Below, piece after piece: positions 54,051 through 64,000 of a stretch of DNA of 64,000 nucleotides. Below the pieces are notes generated by a model. The model ran no database searches. It was not told where the DNA came from and saw nothing but the letters and a program-made list of their open reading frames with translations. The position numbers and the translations under genes were made by a program. Each line of letters opens with the position of its first letter. Within the stretch, counting starts at the first letter, position 1. Source of the stretch: Thermothielavioides terrestris NRRL 8126 (Eukaryota; Ascomycota; Sordariomycetes; Sordariales; Chaetomiaceae); the NCBI RefSeq assembly GCF_000226115.1, contig NC_016458.1, forward strand, positions 6,172,001 to 6,236,000, written 5' to 3'.

Positions 54051-55901
54051 GATGGTGCAAGCGGCGACATGGCAGACGCTCAGCTGCTGTTTGACGAGAC
54101 TGAAGGGATCCTCCAGGCCGCGGCGGCGGCGATCGGCCAGCGGATATAACCGCCGTATTTAGGGCCGGCCACAGGCGGCAATGATAAACACGGCACGGCG
54201 CCATGTCGAACGGCACGCACGCGTCCATGGTTGATAGCTTGCCTGCCCGTCTACCCGGGGGGGTGCAGCACGCTTGGGGCAGGTGCGGAATGGGAGCAGG
54301 GTTCCTCGTCAGGGCCTGCCGTCCACGGCGTTGCAAGCAGGTCTGTTGCGTTGTAGTTCAGGGACAGCCGCTGCTGGCCGAGATTACCTGGTAATTTGTT
54401 TCTCGCATGCGCGTCTCGCGTGTCCTGCGGAACATCCACGAGGCAGGCCAACATCCATGGATGAGCTGCTTTCCCAAACCCCCTGCCAATAGTGTAACGT
54501 TAACATGGCGGGCAAACCTGGAAGTGCTGCGCGTGCCCACGGCTTCCAGACATTTGGCACTGTGGGGGGGGAGCACCAAAGCCAAGACACGGCACGCAGC
54601 GAGGGGATGCCCGTAACGCTCACTAACCAAAGCTGGAAGCCAGCGAGCATCCCCATCTCCCTCCCCTGCATGCCCACATGCCGTGCCTTTCACCTGCCAT
54701 CTTCAACGGTTGCGCGGCGGGCACCCCTGGGGCAACCCGCTCGGCAGGTCTCGCTGATAACCAGCATCAACGAAAAGAATGGTCACTTGGAACCTCTGCC
54801 CTAGGAGATCGCGGTGACCCCCCCCCCCCCCCTGCTTGCAAATAACTCGTTAACGTTTCTGTGTAACCATTGTGCAGCTCAGATCTGTTCGCCGATCTGG
54901 TGCCGGGGTCATCCGGACCCCTGCATACCTACCTGGACATTGCGACTCCATTCTTCCTCTGATCTACGGAGTACTGTTCCCTCCAACAGGCCCGAAGGGA
55001 AGAAGATGAGCCACCACAGAAAAAGTGGATATGCAGTCATCCGAAGATTACGTTACACAGTGAAAAATACCCGTGTGCACTCCACCGGTTTATCTGTCCC
55101 CGTACATCTGCAGCGAAGCTACTGTATGTCCTGGTAATCTATTGAGAACTGGATAACTAAGGTACTGTGCAAGTTGCGCTAAGTCACACAATTTGGGCCT
55201 CTCAACCGATCTCACCTCCTTACCTAGGTAGGTAAGTTAACTCTGTCAGGAAAGCCCAGTAGTTACCTTAGTGTACAGGAACTGAAGCGGAGCTTAGCCT
55301 CGCTCCGCTGCTGCATAAACTGCGCGTAAGTAACACTGTTACAGAACTTCGTCTTTCAGCTTCGCTTCACGCGGTGGGGCGGAGGACCGAGTTTAGCATT
55401 CTTGGAACAATCAACTCACTCCTCACCACCGTTTTCAGGCCTTCATATGCTCGGCCGTTATCCGACTTCCACCTTCCCGACGACGCCCATACTTTCCTCG
55501 GAGGCCGGGCCCGGATTCCCTTGACTTCACAAACGCGGCTTTGTGCCATATCATTCGCAGTTACAAGCCTCGGGAGATTTCCGACGCAGTGGAAGAGACG
55601 CTTGAGAGAGGGTAGAAAGGCCTCAAAATTCGGGGGCTTCTTCTCACATTCCCTTCTTCAACCTTTCCATCCCTCATCATCTTTGACTATTTTTTGAGTG
55701 CCATACTTCACCGGCATCTCCCCTCTCTTTCAGAGGTCGGAAAGCATCGTCAACCGTTCCGGTCATTACATCTGGATCGTCTGGTCGTTCACAGTATCGC
55801 CACTCCAGCTTCGAGAAATCAGCCTGTTCACTGTTCTCGAGCCGTCTTGGGCCTTACGAAGGAGAGAAAACAATCCTCACTGCCCGCCCAACTGTCGCAA
55901 G
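54051..55901. promoter_or_regulatory. Divergent intergenic region (GH92 / DPH5)
   Basis: 1.85 kb between divergent genes. It holds a 15-base C run at 54818-54832 and the palindromic ttacctaggtaggtaa at 55221-55236. The last 300 bases before DPH5 are pyrimidine-rich (ccttcttcaacctttccatccc). No gene supported; frames here are short and unbiased. Confidence 0.5.
54818..54832 (+). repeat. Homopolymer C15
   Basis: A run of 15 cytosines in the GH92/DPH5 intergenic region. Its length may be uncertain in the assembly. Confidence 0.9.
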
Positions 55902-56823
55902 ATGCTCTATCTTGTGGGCCTTGGTCTCTCCGATGAGACAGATATTACAGTCAAGGGTCTGGAGGTCGTGAAGAGAGCCTCCCGAGTTTACCTCGAGGCT
56001 TACACGAGCATCCTGCTTGTGGATCACTCCGTTCTTGTGCGCCGCTATCACCGCCCTGCGCCCCAGACCTCGACTCAGGCTGATGCAACAGTAGGAATCT
56101 TACTATGGCCGCTCCATCGTAGTTGCCGACCGCGAGATGGTCGAGTCTAACAGCGACGAGATCCTGCGTGACGCCGCGAACGTCGACGTGGCTTTCCTCG
56201 TCGTCGGCGACCCCTTCGGCGCTACCACGCACACAGATCTGGTCCTCCGCGCTCGCGAGCTGGGAATTCCCGTGAGGACAGTTCCCAATGCGTCCATCAT
56301 GTCGGCTATCGGGGCCACGGGTCTGCAGCTGTACAACTTCGGCCAGACCGTCAGCATGGTCTTCTTCACCGACACCTGGCGCCCCGCCAGCTTCTACGAC
56401 CGGATCAAGGAGAACAGGGACGCGGGCCTCCACACGCTCGTGCTCCTGGACATCAAGGTCAAGGAGCAGAGTCTGGAGAACTTGGCCCGGGGCAGGAAGA
56501 TCTTCGAGCCGCCCCGCTACATGTCGGCGGGCACATGCGCGAGGCAGATGCTCGAGATCGAGGAGGAAAAGGGACAGGGCGCCTACGGCCCCGACAGCCT
56601 TGCCATCGGCGCCGCTCGCGTGGGCGGCAAGACGGAAAAGTTTGTCGCTGGCACATTGCGGGAGCTCTGCGACGCCGATGACGCCCTCGGGCCCCCGCTG
56701 CATAGCCTCGTCCTGCTAGGGAGGAGGACGCATGAGCTCGAGCTCGAGTTCACTCGCGAGTTCGCCATCAACAAAGAGAACTGGGACAGGGTATGGAAGG
56801 CAGACTACGGTCGCCAGCAATGA
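55902..56823 (+). CDS. dph5: DPH5, diphthine methyl ester synthase
   Basis: Exons 55902-56036 and 56095-56823 (58-base intron), 287 residues. It methylates the EF-2 histidine intermediate using S-adenosylmethionine in diphthamide synthesis (cytosolic). The start [20 protein letters not shown] is the family N-terminus. The splice is confirmed by product: ILLVDHSVL joins [17 protein letters not shown]. The acceptor is a tandem cag/tag, and only the tag position keeps the frame. Key SAM-site motifs are [46 protein letters not shown] and [18 protein letters not shown]. The C-terminus [21 protein letters not shown] is complete. Length and all motifs are normal; certain identification. Confidence 0.97.
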
Positions 56824-58219
56824 TTCAAGTCCGGTAGTGTCGCGCACTGGCTAGGCGTGATTCCTTGCCAAGCACGCTACGCTCATGGACCTCTGTCAGG
56901 CCTGTTCCTGCATAGGTACCTATAGAATATAGACCTCGGCAACGCTCTAACTCTGTAGCAGAGGATCATCTTGATCTATGTCCATTTCTCTGTATTCTGT
57001 ACAGCTTCAGTGAGTTGTCGCTGTCAGTTATAAGCCAGATTTGCGCTCTAAGATCCCTTGAGCAATATGTGGCAGAGCCAAGTTAAAGTTAATCCTCTCT
57101 TACCTGATCTTCTAGCACCTCTTTCAATCATTTCTATCTTCTTTAACTTCTTTGAGCACTCGCAATATGTTAACTAGGTAATTATCTAAATTGTACCTAG
57201 CTCCTTGTTAGAAAGTTATCATTGTTCATAATTGCAATCAGTTATTAACTTGGATTTAATTTCAATGTAAAAGCTAGATTCTTCGTCCTTGGCCTCCTCG
57301 CGAAATATCTACGGAATCGATGCTTGAAAATAGTCGCCACGATTATTTCACTGCCCACTTGCACCAGCAAGAGCCAGCGGGACCTGCCGAAAGTGAACGT
57401 TACTGTGTAGGATCCCGCCGCAGTCATACGAGATGCACCTTTCGTGGCCTTTCCGAGACACGGAAGCCTGTTTGGCTTCGAAACACCGAGATCCTCCATG
57501 CAGGCACCCGCCGGCCACATCAGGCGGCCACTGGTCGGACGACGGATGTGAACAAGGTCCAGACGGCTCGGTTTTGGCCTCACCACCACCGACTCTTGGT
57601 GTTCGGTCGCATCTCCCCGTGGCTCAGGGCCCGTTCATGATCTACAATGTGACCAAGCCATCGCCGTCCGAATAGATATTCTCTCAGTTCTGGTTGGTCC
57701 CAGAAAGTCGGAACCATCTCCGACACCGACATGACGCTGGAAGCCGCCATTTCGAAGCCTTCGAATACCGCTTTCCCCGTTTGCCGTCTGGTGCCGTGAG
57801 CCAAAAGAATAAGTTGCCGTCCCATCTCGCCAAACCGTCGCGGCTCCATACATAAGATGGTCGCGAACGGTGAAGCCAGTGTGCTGGTCCGGAACAGACG
57901 GTCCGGACCTGGGCCTCGGCCCTCTGCTCCACCGGTTCTTCGGATGACGCCACTGTCTAACGACTCCGCTACCGCTCGGTCCCCTGAGCTTGAAATTGGA
58001 CCGTTTGGGAAGCCAAATTTCCGAGTCATTTGAACGACGGAGATGCCCAGACGGCGATTTGAACGACGGAGATGCCCAGACGGCGATTTGAACGACGGAG
58101 ATGCCCAGACGGCGTCTGCCTTCGGGCTTCTCTCGGGGATGATATTGGCCACGATCTTTCTTTAAAAGCAGCTGAGCCCCAAGTCGTCGAGCTGGACAGT
58201 CCCGTTAGCAAGCCGCCGA
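56824..58219. other. Intergenic with a tandem repeat
   Basis: About 1.4 kb. The first part (56950-57260) is AT-rich with TATTCT and TTAGAAAG motifs. A 190-codon minus-strand frame (58152-57580) covers the 29-bp tandem repeats; its product has no recognisable features, so it is not called as a gene. Confidence 0.45.
58029..58114 (+). repeat. Three 29-bp tandem repeats
   Basis: Unit tttgaacgacggagatgcccagacggcga, three near-perfect copies starting at 58029, 58058 and 58087, the third cut one base short. It sits about 105 bases before the RGS-LOV frame, in its likely promoter or leader. 29 is not a multiple of three, so it is unlikely to be coding. Confidence 0.9.
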
Positions 58220-58540
58220 ATGGCCTTCGTGTTTACATTCTGCTTCTCCGTGCTATTTGGGTGCGGTTTCGCGGCTGTCTTTGAGTCTCTTGTCACCCCT
58301 GCGCAGCCACTCCACCGTGACATCATGACCCCGACACCGATGCGGTCAGACACGGCCGACTCTCTGCCCACGCTGCGAGACGACCTTAGCGAGTTCGACA
58401 GCAACAGTTCGAATGCTGTCCAGGAATCCCCGCATCGGGTCGAGCGGCAATGGAGCAATCCATTCGTGACGGCACTATCGCCGCCACCGCCGGGGTGCAA
58501 AGCCAACCAGCAGCACCAGCAGCAGCAGCACCAGCAGCAG

Positions 58541-58598
<58 letters not shown>

Positions 58599-60937
58599 TT
58601 CAGCACAAGAGGTCCCACTTTCGGCTGAGGAGCCACTCAGGCCTGGCATTGCACACCAACCAGTCTGCCTTCCGCCGCTACACCAGTTACAATGCGGACG
58701 GGTCGATTCCCACCAGACCGGGCCCGGCGATAGCCGTGAGCTGTGATGACTGCAGCAGCGAGGAGGACTTCCCGCTGGCGCCCAAACCCAGTACGAAGCT
58801 CAAGGGGTTCGAGTCCCACGGCACCGTGCTTCCCGACTTCTTTGAGCGGCCGTTGATCAAGCTGGCCTTCTCGAGCCGGGAGACGGTGCCGAGGCTTCGC
58901 AAGTTTGCCGAGACTAGACACGGCGGGACCGACATTGACTTCTTGTTGAAGGTTAGCTCTCCTGCATTTCTGGGCCGCTTGCACCGCTCGGGAACTCAAC
59001 GCTGATACGTCCGTCCGCAGGTCGAGGAGTATTACCGCAACCTTGAGCACACCATCTCTACAATGTGCTGCATCTCGAGAAACTTCACGGGCACGACAGC
59101 GACCTCGCCGCTCGGACTTCCGCCGAACGTGGCGAGTGCGCTCAGGGCCGGCACCAAGTACTGCGCGAGAACGGCGCTACCGGCTCTTGACAAGGTGTAT
59201 CAGGAAGCCAAATCCGCCGTCGAAGAGCGGCTGTCTGAAAGCCTCTACCCCGAGTTCGTCAAGTACCAGCTCTCGCAGTGCCTCAAGGCCTCGCTGTCGA
59301 GCACCCGCCGGGCGGGCGGGGAGTTCAAGTCCCCCTATCATGGGCTTGGCGATGCCTTCTGTCTCTCCGACCCGCTTCTGCCCGACAATCCCATCATCCA
59401 TGCCTCCGACGGGCTTCTGGCCATGTCGGGGTTCCGACGGAAAGAACTCGTCGGGAAGAACGGCCGAGTCTTGCAGGGCGTTGCGACGGACCCAGACGCA
59501 GCACGCCGGCTCAGCCAAGCGATCGCCTCGGGAGCGGAGGTCACCGAGCTGATCCTAAACTACCGGCCGGACGGCACTCCGTTCTGGAATCTCTTATTCG
59601 TCTGCCCGCTAATGGAGCGAGGCAGCGTCCGATACTTCCTCGGCGCACAGGTGAACGTCTCGGACAACATGGGCCCCGAGTACGAGGACATCTTACGCGT
59701 CTTGAACTTCGGTCCGCCGGTAGAAGAGCTCCGCCCCGTCCGGTCGCCTGCATCCCCAGCGTCCCCCAACTGGCCGCTACGCCGGAGCTCCGACAACGCC
59801 GAGCTCGAGCGTCCCCACGACGATCATCACCACTCCAGTCCACCACCACCCGTCGGGAAGGGCGCCTCGCGCCGCCAGCGCTTCATCAACCGCTTCCGGC
59901 GCAAGTCGGGCTCCTCGCCCCGCGCCTCCTCCCGCTCCCGACCGAGCACCTCCTCGGAACCGCTGACCGAGCCCGACCCACCCTCTTCGCCTCCGCCGCC
60001 GGGGCGCCCTGGCCCCTTTCCTCTGACTCCTCGCCACGACCAGCCGGGCCGCCAGCAACTGCTGGACGAGCACAGCACGCCGTACGCGCACTTCCTCGTC
60101 ATGCGCTTCCACCCCGCCCCCTCTCCCTCCCCCTCCTCTTCGTCCTCCTCCCCGCTGTCTCACCCTCATCAACCCACCCCCCATCCGCCACGACTCCCGG
60201 TGCGCCGCAAAAAGCTGCAACCCCCCGCCGACAAGCGGCCCCTAATCAACATCACCACCAGCACCACCACCCGCAGCCCCGCCGCGGGCCCAGCACCACC
60301 ACCACCGCCGCCGTCCTCGTGGCCATCATCATCACCCTCATCATCACCCACCGACGCCCCCGCGCTCCGCGTAGCCTTCTGCTCGCGCTTCGCGCTGTCC
60401 CTGCTCGGCCTGCGCCAGCCGCCGCCACACGAGGCGGCCGCCGCCGCGCCCGCCGCCGCGCACGCAGCCGCCCTGCTGGGCCGCGACGTGTTTGCCGTGC
60501 TGACCGGCCCGCTGCTGGGCTGTCCGGCGGGCGTGCTGGGCCGCGCGGTCCGCCGCGAGGTGCTGGGCAAGGTCGCGCGGGGGGAGAGCGTGATGGTTGA
60601 TTTGTTGGGGCCCTGCTCCGGCGAGGGGCAGGACAAGGCTGGTGGTGGTGGTGTTGGTGGTGGAGCGGGGGGGGATGGGAATGGGCGTGGGAATGGGAAT
60701 GGGAATGGGGAGAAGGAAGGGGAGGGGAGGCCGAGGCGGAGCGAGACGCTGGATCGCGGGGCCGAGTTCTTCAGTCATGTGTTTGGTGGTCATGGCGGTG
60801 GTGCTGGAGTGCACGGGAAGATGAGGCGGTGGGTGAGCAGCTGGGTGCCGCTGAAGGACGGCGATGGGAAGGTCGGGTGGGTGGTACTGGTGCTCACGCC
60901 CGCTGCGGAGGGCGCGGCTGCTTCGGGTTCTTCATGA
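58220..60937 (+). CDS. RGS-LOV protein with the photoactive cysteine replaced
   Basis: Exons 58220-58951 and 59021-60937 (69-base intron), 882 residues; an in-frame ATG at 58325 (MTPTPMRSDT) is an equally good start (847 residues) and would remove a hydrophobic N-terminus. After a polyglutamine tract, an RGS-type region lies at about residues 225-335 (FAETRHGGTDIDFLLK, spliced to VEEYYRNLEHTI; YPEFVKYQLSQC). A LOV/PAS domain follows, about 357-465: FCLSDPLLPDNPIIHASDGLL, GFRRKELVGKNGRVLQG, LILNYRPDGTPFWNLLFVCP. Functional LOV domains need NCRFLQ; here residue 392 is glycine. A second PAS-like region, broken by low complexity, ends with RWVSSWVPLKDGDGKVGWVVLVL. RGS-LOV proteins (Botrytis BcLOV4) recruit RGS to membranes in light; this one may be light-blind. 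Confidence 0.85.
58508..58598 (+). repeat. CAG/CAC repeat coding for a polyGln(His) tract
   Basis: About 30 CAG triplets with three CAC interruptions, encoding a QQHQQQQHQQQ-type tract in the RGS-LOV protein. Length is likely to vary between strains. Confidence 0.92.
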
Positions 60938-61176
60938 AAGGTCACATTGGACACTACTTTTGGGAGCATGGCGGGCTGATGGAAAAGTTACTTTTGGTTC
61001 TCCTATCTATGTTGGCTGGAGGCAGGGCCACCGGTTTGTGTTATCCAGAGAGGGGAAAAGAAAAAGGCCTTGAATCTTGCTATTTGTTATTCGCTACCTA
61101 GAACCGCGCAGGACGAGCTACCACGGCATGCTCTGACGACGACAAGACCGTAGACACATACTTAAGAGGCCACACG

Positions 61177-61225
<49 letters not shown>
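61177..61225 (+). repeat. Homopolymer A49
   Basis: 49 consecutive adenines. It could be the tail of a short retroposed sequence, but I see no target duplication or element body upstream, so a plain homopolymer is the safer description. Confidence 0.9.
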
Positions 61226-61228
<3 letters not shown>

Positions 61229-61510
61229 CTCGCTTCTGACTAGGCAGTACTCAATGCTCTGTCATCTATCCGTACGGTTTCTCGTCATGGAGCCCCTTGC
61301 CGCCAGTTGTTGCGATCCCCGAAACGGAAACCGACCTCCCGTTGAGGACACATGCAGCACAGGTGGGATAACTACCGCCGCCCGCAACATCAGCCTTGAA
61401 TACACTCGTACGAGTAAACATGTAAGAACGAAAACCGGTTTGTGCTCTCACGCACATAACAAACCGGCGAACTCGAGAGCTAAGCTCGGAGCTTTCTCCG
61501 GCGCCGGCCC

Positions 61511-61525
61511 GGGGGGGGGGGGGGG
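61511..61525 (+). repeat. G15 run within a G-rich stretch
   Basis: Fifteen guanines, then gcggggttggggggttggggg, compatible with a G-quadruplex on the plus strand. Position is between convergent genes. Confidence 0.85.
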
Positions 61526-62225
61526 CGGGGTTGGGGGGTTGGGGGTGGAACCTTCGGGGTGCATCGGGGTCCTCCGGGGTCCACCGGGCTGGTGGTGGCG
61601 CCGACGGGAACTGCCGGCGGAGCAGTGGAGCCCGCTCCCCCAACCTCTGAAGATTTCAAGACCCTTGTGGGGGAGCTGACCGCGGAGATTCATGGGTCGC
61701 GACAGGGATGGCTTCGCCCGCCGTGGCGGGCAGACTGGGGGAGGCGCTATGTACTGTGGTAAGGGGTTCTACACTAGACCATCTGTGCCTCGCGGTCTTG
61801 GTGTGTGAGCCTCCGGCTGTGGACCACCGATTCAAGGCTGGAAGATTTCCTGGGAAACCAAGATTCAGTCCAAACCCTTTGTTCGTTTGGAACGTAAACT
61901 CTGGGGATGCCGCTGGTGGCTGAAATCGCCACCCGCGCGGACGGTCGGGTGGCGGCCCGGTGGCATTCACACGGCGAGGGAGTGGCGGGTCGGGTTTGAG
62001 ATTCGGTACACATTAGAGATGCATGGGTAAGGTAGGGGAGAAATTGTAGTGTAGATATATGTGACGGTGTGTCGCAAAGAAAGCAACTCCGCGGCCAACA
62101 CCCAACACGCGCAGGGAAGCTCCCGCCCCCACCAAGTCGTGGTGGAGTAACTAGTCCATCTTACACCAACCTAACCATTATCGCCGTCTCCGGTTAGTCA
62201 AGCCCGCCAGACATCCAATGCCAGT

Positions 62226-63668
62226 TCAAAACTCGCGCGACTCCCCCGCGGCGCAGACATCGAACACGCCGGTCTCGGGCAGCCCGCTCCGGCGCAGGGC
62301 CTCGCGCAGCATCTTGGGCGGCTCGTCGATGTCCTCGACGGTCAAGGCCCAGGTGCCCCAGTGGATGCCCATGGCGCGGCGGCAGCGGGTGTCCTTGAAG
62401 ATCTCGACGGCGTCGTAGGGGTTCGCGTGCATCCAGCTGAACAGCTCGCGCGGCTTGTAGGCGCCGATGGGGATCAGGCCGAGGTCGAAGGGCCCGCGGC
62501 GCTCGCCGATCTCGCGGAACTGCGGGCAGCGCGGCAGCGAGTCGTACGCGGGGCCGTAGTCGTCCACGTCCGCCGGCAGCCGCGGCACGTTGCGGTAGCC
62601 CGTGTCGCCGCCGAACCACACTGACTTGCCGCCCGACCGCACCGCCCACGACGCCCACAGCGTCGTGTCCTTGTCGCGCGCCGTCCGGGCGGACGTGTGC
62701 TGCGACGGCAGGCAGCTGATGCGCGCCGTGATGGTGTCGGGGTCCGCCGCCGCCGACGACGACTTGGCGTTTCCGCCCTCGCCCTGGTCCTTCCTCGTCA
62801 GGACCAGGTCCGCGTCCTGCCACCAGTCCAGCTCGGTCACGTTGGTGATGCCGGATGAGCGGAACCACTTCTCGAGGCCGAGGCCGACGAAGAAGTGCGC
62901 GTCCGGGTTCCGCCTCGCCAGCTCGCACACGCTCATGTGCGAGAGGTGGTCGTAGTGGGAATGCGAAATGACGACGGCGTCGACGGGCGGCAGCTCGGCG
63001 AGCGAGCACGGGGGCGGCGTGTACCGCTTGGGGCCGAGCCACCCCTTGGGGCCGCAGCGGTCCTCGAACACCGGGTCGAACAGCACGCGCAGGCCGCCGG
63101 GGAACTCAACGAGATAGCAGGCGTGCCCGAGCCAGGTGGCCCGCAGGGCTGCTGACGACCCAGCCCGCGACGTCGGGAAAACCGGCTTGACGGTCGGGAT
63201 CTTGACGCGAGAGACGTCGGGTGAGCTCATCTCGCCGTTGATTCGCATCCTACGTATGCGGGTCAGCGGCGCCCCTGTGGGGGCTGATTCACACACACAC
63301 GCCAAGCTGGTGGGCAGTCCCGGGGCGTCTTCCTACCACAGAAATTTGCCAGCAACCTGAAACGGGGAGTCAAATCCCACGCCGGCGGACGGGTAGGGAT
63401 TCCGGAACATGACCGTTTTCCCATTGCTCCCTTTGATGTGGTGGGTGCCTTGCCGGGCATCCTCCGGGATGTCTGCGGCAGTCTCCGCTTTGGAGACGGC
63501 GCTCGAGTATGCGACCATGGCTGCGGCGCCGGCGGCAGTAGCAGCAGCAGTAGCAGCACCGCTTGAGAAAGTGACGGATGCGCGCAAAACAGTGGCTGTG
63601 GACGGCTTCCTGGAGCTGGACGCAAAGCACCGGCCGAGTCTCGCGGCTTTCGTCGCAAGCCGTTCCAT
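62226..63668 (-). CDS. fmp30: NAPE-PLD / Fmp30-like metallo-beta-lactamase hydrolase, mitochondrial
   Basis: Exons 63668-63337 and 63249-62226 (87-base intron), 451 residues. The first 36 residues (MERLATKAARLGRCFASSS...) are basic and look like a mitochondrial presequence, followed by an Ala-rich hydrophobic helix. The splice joins AGKFLW to MRINGEMSSPD. The metallo-beta-lactamase core reads TWLGHACYLVEFP, then the zinc motif SHSHYDHLSH (HxHxDH), SQHTSAR, WFGGDTGYR (third metal ligand aspartate), GAYKPRELFSWMHANPYDAVEIF and MGIHWGTWALT with the last histidine. This order is that of N-acyl-phosphatidylethanolamine phospholipase D; the yeast homologue Fmp30 sits in the mitochondrial inner membrane. 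Expected reaction: hydrolysis of N-acyl-PE to phosphatidate and N-acylethanolamine. An in-frame TTG upstream was not used. Confidence 0.9.
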
Positions 63669-64000
63669 GGGTTTATACCTACCGTCCCTGGAGTTATCCT
63701 CCAAGCAACAGGACGCGAGGCCTGGAAGCGGCTTGCCGCTGCTTCCTCACTCCTGTGTCGTTAGCTATTAATAAACGTGAAAGCGTTGGCTGGATAGTGT
63801 CCGAAGGCTCCAGGCCCGAGACCTCAGGCTCGGGTCCGACAGCCCGCCACGTGCCTCTCTGCTGCTGCCTTCAGCTCCTGGAGTGTGGTAACGAGCATGA
63901 GGCTGGCGAATCTCCCCGCATTCCGCCGGCATTCTGCGGACCTAACCTTATCTCCGGTCTTCAGCGGACTTTCGGGGCTTTTGGGTGGATCCGAGCCGGG
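63669..64000. other. Window end, NAPE-PLD-like gene promoter
   Basis: 332 bases upstream of the minus-strand gene up to the window edge. No supported gene or repeat. Confidence 0.5.

Larger units (their letters stand above)
60938..62225. other. Intergenic with homopolymers
   Basis: About 1.3 kb between convergent RGS-LOV and NAPE-PLD-like genes. It contains a 49-base A run and a G15-plus-G-rich stretch. The rest, about 61250-62200, is GC-rich without a supported gene. Confidence 0.5.

Noticed and set aside
54818..54832. Assembly gap or junction at the C15 run
   Set aside because: Flanking sequence is continuous and unremarkable; a homopolymer alone is not evidence of misassembly.
57580..58152. 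190-codon minus-strand frame over the 29-bp repeats
   Set aside because: The repeat unit is not a multiple of three and the translation has no recognisable feature; chance openness is likelier.

Overview
The window looks like nuclear DNA of a filamentous ascomycete, most likely a Sordariomycete (Sordariales-like). The genes are GC-rich and interrupted by short introns of about 50-150 bases with CTGAC/CTAAC-type branch points. There are fungus-specific families (Zn2Cys6 regulator, NACHT-ankyrin-SPRY receptor, RGS-LOV protein, BLI-3-like protein), and an AT-rich transposon block carries the TpA-rich signature of repeat-induced point mutation (RIP). I saw no rRNA, tRNA or CRISPR. Exon structures were worked out by hand from splice signals, frame and family alignment; every multi-exon model sums to whole codons.

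Layout. 0-0.6 kb: a small element with 34-bp inverted repeats around telomere-like 18-mers. 1.4-30.3 kb: a gene-dense left arm with a histidine-phosphatase protein, an MFS transporter, an F-box protein, a GNAT acetyltransferase divergent from a Zn2Cys6 regulator, a GT32 glycosyltransferase, a 1622-residue NLR-like receptor, a zinc CDF transporter divergent from ALG1, and a UBE2G1/Ubc15-type E2.

30.5-45.0 kb: a transposon island. The outer element is a Helitron destroyed by RIP (minus strand; Rep and Pif1-type helicase blocks still readable; 3' hairpin plus CTAG). A full-length Ty1/copia retrotransposon is nested in its helicase domain (182-bp LTRs with one mismatch, 5-bp target duplication AAAGT, initiator-tRNA-Met half-molecule primer site, one 1789-codon gag-pol frame). 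The copia element has not been RIPped. It carries an extra gene on the strand opposite gag-pol: four exons, 249 residues, a six-cysteine module and acidic/lysine-rich tails. The dead Helitron also carries an antisense passenger frame, RIP-killed, in the same relative place (between the main ORF and the element's 3' end, convergent with it) and also cysteine-rich. This is the most unusual thing in the window.

45.4-64 kb: the right arm, with the splicing factor SNU23, a BLI-3-like flavin-reductase-fold protein, a second F-box-like protein, a secreted GH92 alpha-mannosidase, the diphthamide enzyme DPH5, an RGS-LOV protein whose LOV core has glycine where the photoactive cysteine should be, and a mitochondrial NAPE-PLD/Fmp30-like hydrolase. 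ALG1, GT32 and GH92 all concern mannose in glycans (core assembly, elongation, breakdown), but nothing shows they are co-regulated; the arms otherwise look like ordinary housekeeping and accessory genes.
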